Shown piece by piece: positions 57,638 through 64,000 of a DNA stretch of 64,000 bases. The first letter of the stretch is position 1, and the number at the start of each line of letters is the position of its first letter. The stretch lies in assembly GCF_901472535.1 (NCBI RefSeq), contig NZ_LR590470.1:62001-126000 (forward strand), read 5' to 3'. A model generated the notes under the pieces. That model saw only the letters and a list, made by a program, of their open reading frames with translations, was not told where the DNA came from and did no database searches. The translations under genes were made by a program, and so were the position numbers. The stretch comes from Sphingobacterium daejeonense (lineage in GTDB: Bacteria; Bacteroidota; Bacteroidia; Sphingobacteriales; Sphingobacteriaceae).

Positions 57638-59117
57638 ATGAGTAAAAGAGTAAAGAAAACGACAACATGGATGAAGGTGAGAAAGTTCTTCAACGACATC
57701 CATTTATGGGGAGGATTGATTTCAGGAATAGTGGTCTTTGTGGTCTGTATTACTGGTACTATATATACCTATAATACTGAAATTAGAGCCTGGGCACAAC
57801 CGGAATTCAATAAAGTAAAGGTTGAGGGTCAAAAAAAGAATGCTGATGAGCTTTTAGCTGCGGTTCAGCCTGAAGTAAAGGGTAAAATCGTAGGCGTAAA
57901 AGTTCCTTATGCAGACAATGCGCCAACCATGTTCTTGTACAATAAAAAGGAAAAAGAAGGTGAAGGAAAAGGTTCAGCTGAAGGTAGGGGTCGTGAAGAA
58001 AGAAAAGGGTCAAACGAGTTAAAAAGTCCTGAACAAGGGAAAGAACGCGCAGGAGAAGGTAAATCCGAAGAGGGGAAAGAAGCTAAAACAGAGGCTATCC
58101 CAAATGTTAAGGCTGAAACTGAACCGGAAAAGAAAGTTGAAGGAACAAAACCAAATGCTGAACAAGGAAAACCTTCTGAGGTAAAAGGACCTCAAGGAGG
58201 CCAAAGAGGTGCTGGAGGCCCCGGTGGAGGCCGTGGTCCAAGAGCTAATCAATTGGCAGTAAATCCTTATTCTGGGCAGATTATTGGCGATCCTAGCGAT
58301 GTAAAAACTAAAACTGCTGATTTTATGCAGAAAATGTTCAGCCTGCATAGATGGTTAATGTTGAATGAAATCGAAGAGCCAATCTTTGAAGGCATCGAAA
58401 ATAGGAAATTAGGTTCTTGGATTACGGGTACTGCGACTTTATTGTTTCTTTTTGGGGTAATAACAGGAATTGTAATTTGGTTCCCAAATAAAATGAGATC
58501 ATGGAAGAATGGATTGAACATCCGTTGGAGTGCAAACTGGAAACGGTTAAACCATGATCTGCACAATACATTAGGATTTTACAGCTGTATTATTTTATTC
58601 CTGATGGCAGTTACAGGACCATTCTGGTCTTTTGAATGGTACCGTGCAGGATGGCAAAAAACTTGGGGAACTTATAAATCTCCAGATGCTCCAAAAGAAG
58701 AAAAAGCACCTGTATTTTCCACATTACCGGCTAATGGTAAAAATCCGTTGAATATTGAAGAAACAATATTGGCGGTCAACAAAATCCTTCCATATGATGG
58801 CGATTACACCATCAATTTTGCTAAAGATAGTGTAGGAACCGTTACTGTTAGCAAAAACAGAGTGGGATTCTTCGCGCCATCAGCAGGAGATAAACTGACT
58901 TTGGATCAATATTCAGGGGAGGTTTTGGAAAAAGATATCTTCAGAGAGAAACCTTTTAATGAACGCGCTTCGGCATCCATAAAGGCACTTCATATTGGAG
59001 ATATTTATGGACCATTTTACAAAACTACTCTATTTTATATCTTGTCTGATTGCTACTTCATTGCCTGTTACAGGCGTTATGATATGGATCAATAAGATGA
59101 AAAAAACAAAAAAATAG
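57638..59117 (+). pseudogene. PepSY-associated membrane protein (ferric-reductase-like), single frameshift
   Basis: After repair, about 493 residues: a PepSY transmembrane-helix family protein (KVRKFFNDIHLWGGLISGIV, then FSLHRWLMLNEIEEPIFEG, GTATLLFLFGVITGIVIWFP and HDLHNTLGFYSCIILFLMAV). These proteins are thought to reduce iron or siderophores at the inner membrane. Residues 103-204 form a Lys/Glu/Gly-rich low-complexity insert. Removal of one T near 59020 restores a C-terminal GPFTKLLYFISCLIATSLPV and VTGVMIWINKMKKTKK. It ends the iron operon. Confidence 0.88.
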
Positions 59118-59138
59118 CTTTTAATTTCTCTTTATACG

Positions 59139-59180
59139 ATTGGGTCTAATCTAATATAGGTTAGGCCCAATTTTTTTTTC
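59139..59180 (+). terminator. Terminator of the iron operon
   Basis: ATTGGGTCTAATCT pairs with AGGTTAGGCCCAAT with a G-T or two and is followed by nine T. Confidence 0.85.
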
Positions 59181-59187
59181 AAAAACA

Positions 59188-59216
59188 AAAAGCCCAGCTA
59201 CGATGCTCGGCTTTTA
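59188..59216 (-). terminator. Terminator of the holin-like gene
   Basis: AAAAGCC at 59188-59194 pairs with GGCTTTT at 59209-59215; on the minus strand a T-run follows, beyond the stop of the 59245 gene. Confidence 0.7.
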
Positions 59217-59244
59217 GTTTGTTTTTTCAATAAGGTTTTTCTGT

Positions 59245-59595
59245 TTATTTTTTGCTGTCGCTGCCCATTCTTCCAATAATCATTTCGATAATGGCAACTA
59301 CAATCGCAAAGAATACTGCAGGCCAAAATCCAGCAACGTCAAATTTCGATCCCATAATTTTGTCAGACAACATAATCATCAAAACAGTGATGATAAATGA
59401 TACAAGACCAAATGTTAACCAATTTAATGGGAAAGTAAATAATCGTAGAATTCCACCTACAACTGCATTCACGAAACCTATAACCAATCCTGTTAGGATG
59501 GCCCATCCGAATCCAGCAACTGTTACCCCTGGAATGACCCAAGACGCAAGTGCAACAACTAAACCTGTAACCAAGAGACTAATAATGAACCTCAT
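59245..59595 (-). CDS. Phage holin family membrane protein (YvlD/DUF360 type)
   Basis: A 116-residue protein with four hydrophobic helices: LLVTGLVVALASWVIPGVTV, GWAILTGLVIGFVNAVVGG, LRLFTFPLNWLTFGLVSFII and FWPAVFFAIVVAIIEMII. The PLNWLTFGL motif is typical of the mycobacterial-type 4-TMS holin superfamily, chromosomal proteins not tied to a phage here. It is monocistronic. Confidence 0.9.
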   Translation of the reverse strand: MRFIISLLVTGLVVALASWVIPGVTVAGFGWAILTGLVIGFVNAVVGGILRLFTFPLNWLTFGLVSFIITVLMIMLSDKIMGSKFDVAGFWPAVFFAIVVAIIEMIIGRMGSDSKK

Positions 59596-59745
59596 AACTT
59601 AAATTATTTGTGTGTATTAAAAGGGTTCAAAATTAATGCCAATAAAGTGCAGAATGATGGTTATTTTAAGGCGTAACGAAAAAATTATTATGCTAACATA
59701 GAATAATTTATGTATATTGAACCAACAATTTTAAACACAAAGGTT

Positions 59746-60159
59746 ATGAGACAAATAGTTGCAACATTCTGTGCCCTATTATTTTCCATTGCATTATTTG
59801 CGCAAGGCAATGATCCGATCTTAGGAAAATGGGAGAACCCAAGTGGGGAAGGACGCATAGAAATCTACAAAAAGAACAATAAGTATTTCGGAAAACTTTA
59901 TTGGATAAAAGAATCCTCCAAGAAGGATGTTAAAAATCCAAACCCAGACTTAAGAAGCAGAAATATCCAAGGCACGGAGATTTTGACCAATTTCACCAAG
60001 AATGGTAAAACCTATGAAGGCGGCGAAATTTATGACCCAAAATCGGGAAAAACTTACAGCTGTAAGATGACCCTAAAAGGAGATGATAAATTAGATATAC
60101 GAGGTTTTATAGGAATCAGCCTCATCGGGCGAAGTGAAACCTGGAAACGAATCAAATAG
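59746..60159 (+). CDS. DUF2147 domain exported protein
   Basis: A 137-residue exported protein (signal ending FSIALFAQGNDPIL) with a DUF2147 domain: GKWENPSGEGRIEIYKKNNK, YFGKLYWIKESSKKD, GGEIYDPKSGKTYSCKMTLK and ISLIGRSETWKRIK. It forms a small lipocalin-like barrel of unknown function. ATG 59746 gives the signal peptide; the frame open from 59710 is ignored. Confidence 0.9.
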   Translation: MRQIVATFCALLFSIALFAQGNDPILGKWENPSGEGRIEIYKKNNKYFGKLYWIKESSKKDVKNPNPDLRSRNIQGTEILTNFTKNGKTYEGGEIYDPKSGKTYSCKMTLKGDDKLDIRGFIGISLIGRSETWKRIK

Positions 60160-60168
60160 GAATAAATT

Positions 60169-60194
60169 AAGGGCTTTTTAAAGCCCTTTTTTTG
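60169..60194 (+). terminator. Terminator of the DUF2147 gene
   Basis: AAGGGCTT pairs with AAGCCCTT around TTTA and is followed by a T-run. Confidence 0.85.
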
Positions 60195-60297
60195 TTTATA
60201 GGGCTCTTTATGAAACGTTCATGCATTTTGGACAAACGTTTTCGTGGTTTCGACATCCAAAAAAAGGTTATCTTTATTGCGGATAAATTGAATTACT

Positions 60298-61488
60298 ATG
60301 TATAAAACTCTAAAACCAGCCCTTGAAAAGGAACTTGCAGAAATTAAAGACGCAGGTTTATACAAAGAAGAACGCATTATTGTTACTCCACAAGGAGCAG
60401 ATATTAAAATCAGTACTGGCCAAGAAGTGATCAACTTCTGTGCAAATAACTATTTGGGGTTATCGTCACATCCAAAAGTTATCGAAGCTGCCAAAGCTGC
60501 TATCGATAGCCATGGCTATGGAATGTCTTCGGTACGTTTTATCTGCGGTACTCAAGATGTCCACAAAGAATTAGAAGCTAACATCTCCAAGTTCTTGGGA
60601 ACTGAAGATACCATCCTTTATGCGGCAGCATTTGATGCCAATGGTGGTGTTTTCGAACCCTTATTAGGTGCTGAAGATGCAATCATCTCCGATGAATTGA
60701 ACCATGCATCCATTATCGACGGGGTTCGTCTTTGTAAAGCTCAACGATTCCGTTATAAAAATGCTGACATGGAAGACCTTGAAGCACAATTAAAAGCTGC
60801 TGCAGGAGCTAGACATAAAATCATCGTAACTGACGGAGCGTTCTCAATGGATGGTTCAGTAGCTCCATTGGATAAAATCTGTGATTTAGCAGATAAATAT
60901 GAAGCATTGGTGATGATCGATGAATCCCACTGTTCTGGATTTATTGGTAAGACAGGTCGTGGAACACATGAACTTTTCAATGTGATAGACCGTGTTGATA
61001 TTATTACAGGTACATTGGGTAAAGCGTTAGGTGGTGCATCTGGCGGTTTTACTTCGGGTCGCAAAGAAATCATTGATATGCTTCGCCAACGTTCGCGTCC
61101 TTATTTGTTTTCAAACACCTTAGCCCCAGCAATTGCAGGTGCTTCTGTAGCTGTGTTGGATATGTTGAGCGAAACAACAGAATTGCGCGACAAATTAGAA
61201 GATAACACCAAATATTTCCGTGAAAAAATGACCGAAGCCGGTTTCGATATCAAACCTGGTTTCCACCCAATCGTGCCAGTAATGCTTTATGATGCTAAAT
61301 TAGCTCAAGAGTTCGCAGCAAAAATGTTGGATGAAGGAATTTATGTAATCGGATTCTACTACCCTGTAGTACCTAAAGACAAAGCACGTATCCGTGTTCA
61401 GATCTCTGCAGGACACAGCAAAGAACATATTGATAAGGCTATCGCAGCATTTACCAAAGTAGGTAAAGAACTCGGAGTTATTAAATAA
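60298..61488 (+). CDS. kbl: Glycine C-acetyltransferase (2-amino-3-ketobutyrate CoA ligase)
   Basis: A 396-residue PLP-dependent enzyme of the alpha-oxoamine synthase family that makes or cleaves 2-amino-3-oxobutyrate in threonine-to-glycine degradation. Motifs: [69 protein letters not shown] and the PLP-lysine region [20 protein letters not shown]. Length fits Kbl, and the sequence favours Kbl over BioF or SPT. No tdh is adjacent. The gene is intact and monocistronic. Confidence 0.93.
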   Translation: MYKTLKPALEKELAEIKDAGLYKEERIIVTPQGADIKISTGQEVINFCANNYLGLSSHPKVIEAAKAAIDSHGYGMSSVRFICGTQDVHKELEANISKFLGTEDTILYAAAFDANGGVFEPLLGAEDAIISDELNHASIIDGVRLCKAQRFRYKNADMEDLEAQLKAAAGARHKIIVTDGAFSMDGSVAPLDKICDLADKYEALVMIDESHCSGFIGKTGRGTHELFNVIDRVDIITGTLGKALGGASGGFTSGRKEIIDMLRQRSRPYLFSNTLAPAIAGASVAVLDMLSETTELRDKLEDNTKYFREKMTEAGFDIKPGFHPIVPVMLYDAKLAQEFAAKMLDEGIYVIGFYYPVVPKDKARIRVQISAGHSKEHIDKAIAAFTKVGKELGVIK

Positions 61489-61536
61489 ATAAGATACTCA
61501 TCTTAGGATGAGGTAAAAAGTCCTTATAATCTAAAT

Positions 61537-61601
61537 AATGGGCGAAATTGAGGAAATAGAGCGGAGATTTACCGATGTTCTAATCCGCAATTTCGCCCAT
61601 T
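61537..61601. repeat. Nested inverted repeat downstream of kbl
   Basis: AATGGGCGAAATTG at 61537-61550 pairs perfectly with CAATTTCGCCCATT at 61588-61601, giving a 14-bp stem. Inside it GCGGA at 61561-61565 can pair with TCCGC at 61584-61588, competing with the base of the outer stem. A T-run follows. It can serve as the kbl terminator but is more elaborate than the others in the window. Confidence 0.65.
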
Positions 61602-61622
61602 TTACATGAAAAGAATGTGTCA

Positions 61623-61644
61623 TTCTTGAGCTTTAGCTCAAGAA
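61623..61644. repeat. Near-perfect palindrome
   Basis: TTCTTGAGCT at 61623-61632 is the reverse complement of AGCTCAAGAA at 61635-61644, separated by two T. No T-run follows. It could bind a dimeric regulator or form a short hairpin. Confidence 0.5.
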
Positions 61645-61699
61645 GCTATTTTGGCGCATAAAGTTCTTTAATCAATGAACTATTTACGATTGGATAATA

Positions 61700-62632
61700 T
61701 TAAAAAGTCTGAGTGATTACATTTGAATTGAAATTCTGATCAATTGTAACTGCAAAAGATTCATTTTTGTCCTTGTTTATATCCTCAAATAACTTTCCTG
61801 ATAACCTTGTAATTGTATTAGGAATTAAACGAACATTTAAAATCTCTTTGCTTAAGATAACCTTTCCTGTACTATCTAATACATTTATTTTAACAGGTGA
61901 GGTTCTTTCAAATTGTTCTGTGAACTTTTGGTCAATCGTTAAGATATTTGAGGAAATTATTTGATTGGATAATGTTCTCAGAGAACTAATGTCTATCACG
62001 TTGCTCACAAAATCTGTGTTATACGGATAGGTAATATTATCTTTTAAATCTTTTGATAGTGTGTAAAAACTTGAACTGGAATTTGTTGCAATTTCTATAT
62101 AAGAAGCTTCTGTTGGGATTTTATCTAAAATGTTTAATTCAATTTTTGAAGTTATTCTCTTTAAAGCCAACTTAGAATATGTGGAATCTTTTGATACTTT
62201 AAAAGATTTGTTTAAAATAAAAACATCACTTATATCGTAATCTTTAATTTTAAATATTTCTTTTTCTATAAATCTTGTGAATACCGATTGATATTTTGTA
62301 TACAATGAATGTGTATTACTATTGTCAAAACCTACTGCTCTCAATGTATAATCTCCATTTGGAAGTTTCAAGCTTAGTGAACTAGCTGAACCTTTTACAG
62401 GTCTCATTAATGTATCTATGGGTAGTAAGTCTTTGTCAAGCAAAACATACAGAATATTATTAATTGGACTTGCTGCAGTAGAACTCGAAGTTGCAGCTTT
62501 GCTGTCCATGGGTATATGGGATTCATTAAAACCACTAACTGTAAATTTCAGTTCATGCAATTTTGAATTGTCAATTGGATTTGGTTCATTGTTGTTTTTT
62601 GAACAGCTCATAACAAGAGACATCCCCCACAA
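61700..62632 (-). pseudogene. Fimbrillin/FimB-like lipoprotein, damaged 5' end
   Basis: About 310 residues with a lipobox-like LVMSCSKNNN and a mature part resembling the two-domain beta-sandwich of fimbrillin-family or Mfa2/FimB-like anchors: LHELKFTVSGFNESH, ALKRITSKIELNILDKI, NTITRLSGKLFE. The open frame starts at a TTG with too short a signal. Removing one G from the GGGGG run at about 62627-62631 extends it to QALLTVVGMSLVMSC, a normal signal, but no ATG was found further upstream, so the very 5' end is damaged or starts elsewhere. The family call is moderate. Confidence 0.5.
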
Positions 62633-62876
62633 CGGTTAATAATGCTTGTATAATTTTATCAAAAAAAGATTAGTAAAAAGCAAAATTAAGCAAAACGGCT
62701 AAATCCGTTACTATACAGTAGTTTATAAATTGATGGTCTAACAATCAATGCAACATTGGCACAAATGGGTTGTTCGTTGTTGTGGAATATGTTTCGCTAT
62801 GGAATGACCGAAAACAGAGGTTTTTTCCTAAATCTGAAAAATTTCCACACCCAACCCCTAAAAGTCGCCTGACCGC

Positions 62877-62947
62877 AAAAGTCTAAGGGGGGCTGTCTGC
62901 TATATTGCTCACAAGCAAATGTAGCAGACAGCCCCCCTTAGACTTTT
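62877..62947. repeat. Perfect 26-bp inverted repeat, strong bidirectional terminator
   Basis: Bases 62877-62902 and 62922-62947 are perfect reverse complements, with a 19-nt loop that itself has a TTGCT/AGCAA mini-stem. The outer ends are AAAA and TTTT, so it can terminate in both directions. It begins 2 bases after the GH32 stop codon. The stem is much longer than those of other terminators in the window. It could alternatively be a REP-like or MITE-like element. Confidence 0.85.
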
Positions 62948-62949
62948 AC

Positions 62950-64000
62950 TTAACGCTTACCTACCGTTTGTGGTATTTTTTCTACCTTAAGGTTTTTGAT
63001 TCCAACAGCTGTTTTTAGATGCAGACGTGTCAGTGTCTGATCGACAAAAAATAAGCTGGTTAAATTTGTCGTACCGTGATCTGCAAATAGTTCGATTGAA
63101 CTGCGATCCACCAACACGGTGAACTCCAGGTTGTCCTCTTTAGAAGCCCTTGGCGCCACAGCTCGCTGTACATACCTTTCGCTGAATGCCACATGTCCGG
63201 CCTTACTCCTGTCGATATAGTATTCGTTCTTACCTTTATTATAACCAAATAGCAGTTTGTCTCCCTGCGCATTTGCTAAGGTAAACTCGAAATCAGCCCG
63301 CTGATCTGCGGAGAATGCCAACCTAAACTGACTTCCGACCTCTATGGAGTCCGTTTTTAAGGTTTCCGTGTCAAGGTTTATCGGCGATGTAACGCTTTGC
63401 AGTTCCTTTACCGGTTCAGAGGCCAGAATCCACTTGTCAGCGACCTTACTCAAAGAAAGTTCACGGGCAATCGTCATGGCACTTCTCCATTTTGAAGCAG
63501 GTACGACATTGGCATATTCCCAATTGCTCATCCAGCCCACCAAGATATGGCGTTCTCCTACATTAGAAAACGTGACGCCTGCATAATCGTCCGGTCCATA
63601 GTCCATCCAACGGGTATCCGTTTGGGTAGAGGTAAATGCCTTGCCATCAAAATCTCCAACAAAATATTGCGTTGCCGAACCGGTATTCGGACCTCCGGGA
63701 TTGAGGCTGACGATAAGCACCCATTTGTCACCTTCGGAAGTAGAGAACTTCAACAGATCTGGACACTCCCATACACCACCGTGCGCGCCAACACCTTCTC
63801 CAAATTCGCCGGAGTGCGACCATTCTTTCAAATTAGGCGAAGTATAAAACTAATGGTTTGTTTGGTCGCCAATACCATCACCCATTGTGAACTGCCTTCA
63901 TGCCAGAAAACTTTGGGGTCTCGAAAATCCCATATACCGGGATTAGGCAGTACCGGATTCCCTTCGTATTTCGTCCAGCTACGACCCTTATCGGTACTGT
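62950..64000 (-). pseudogene. Glycoside hydrolase family 32 (levanase/fructanase/sucrase-like), partial, one frameshift
   Basis: The C-terminal two thirds of a GH32 enzyme that hydrolyses fructans or sucrose; the 5' end lies beyond the window. Visible are [16 protein letters not shown] with the transition-state aspartate (RDP) and VWECPDLLKFST with the acid/base glutamate (ECPDL), then a beta-sandwich C-terminal module (VDRSSIELFADHG, LTRLHLKTAVGIKNL). The frame breaks near 63845; one more T restores [19 protein letters not shown]. The catalytic nucleophile (NDPNG) is outside the window. Its DNA is visibly more GC-rich than most neighbours. Confidence 0.88.

Larger units (their letters stand above)
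61489..61699. other. Intergenic with two inverted repeats
   Basis: Between kbl and the fimbrillin-like gene; it holds the nested repeat at 61537-61601 and the palindrome at 61623-61644 and no ORF. Confidence 0.5.

Noticed and set aside
58019-58566. Two minus-strand ORFs rich in Phe/Ser
   Set aside because: They are complements of the Lys/Glu-rich insert and the following helices of the PepSY protein.
59245-59595. Prophage remnant suggested by the name phage holin family
   Set aside because: The 4-TMS holin superfamily protein is widespread on chromosomes, and no lysis or structural phage gene is nearby.
59252-59602. 116-codon plus-strand ORF
   Set aside because: Exactly antisense to the holin-like membrane protein, whose four helices and PLNWLTFGL motif are convincing.
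1-64000. tRNA genes, CRISPR arrays, prophage or toxin-antitoxin loci
   Set aside because: No tRNA T-loop pattern, no regularly spaced repeats, no phage structural genes and no recognised toxin-antitoxin family were seen by reading. A dedicated scan could still find a weak tRNA.

Overview
The window looks like chromosomal DNA of a Bacteroidota member, most likely Sphingobacteriaceae (Sphingobacterium/Pedobacter type). The reasons are an AT-rich sequence, a type IX secretion core (gldK/N/L/M), a SusC/SusD pair, four further TonB-dependent receptors, many SPII lipoproteins, TAnnTTTG-like promoter elements and weak Shine-Dalgarno signals. The genus is an inference from gene content; no rRNA or tRNA gene, CRISPR array, prophage or intact insertion sequence was seen.

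Layout. 1-5,080 is a decayed accessory stretch: a transposase remnant, an alpha/beta hydrolase, a broken SnoaL-like gene, an acyltransferase and the 3' end of a serine hydrolase. 5,079-9,600 holds two lipoproteins and a TonB receptor preceded by a promoter, a 38-codon leader ORF and a hairpin. 9,600-10,860 is a long intergenic stretch with a possible small RNA. 10,860-16,520 is an outer-membrane barrel gene followed by gldK-gldN-gldL-gldM. 16,569-21,810 has an AraC regulator, a broken AraC/lipoprotein junction and a compact membrane-protein, DoxX, DUF2071, methyltransferase, membrane-protein operon. 21,816-23,223 is an unrecognised gene pair. 23,459-31,665 holds a TPR regulator, susD, susC and a sugar isomerase/epimerase-like gene. 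31,875-39,112 is mostly housekeeping (glycosyltransferase, miaE, rlmN, DUF4349, LLM oxidoreductase, ComF, VanZ). 39,303-43,928 is a PadR-PspC-TonB receptor unit. 44,133-50,049 has LOG, uxaC, an SMP-30-like propeller, a TlpA-like thioredoxin and a NagB/PIG-L fusion. 50,184-59,117 is an apparent iron/siderophore locus: receptor, divergent AraC regulator and receptor, DUF4374 lipoprotein, PepSY membrane protein. 59,245-64,000 has a holin-like membrane protein, DUF2147, kbl, a fimbrillin-like lipoprotein and a GH32 glycosidase cut by the window edge.

A dominant property is the number of single-base frameshifts: roughly 30 in about 16 otherwise well-conserved genes, including gldM, susC and uxaC. 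Many are repaired by adding or removing one base in a short homopolymer. This fits an indel-rich long-read assembly better than biological decay, so most entries marked pseudogene here are probably functional genes in the organism. Real decay seems limited to the first 5 kb and the 17.6-18.4 kb junction.

No wholly new system is proven. The best candidates for one are the leader-ORF/hairpin upstream of the 9,372 receptor, the five-gene membrane operon at 18.5-21.3 kb, the unknown pair at 21.8-23.2 kb, and a repeated TATTTAGA-N5-TCTAAA-type operator restricted to the iron locus.
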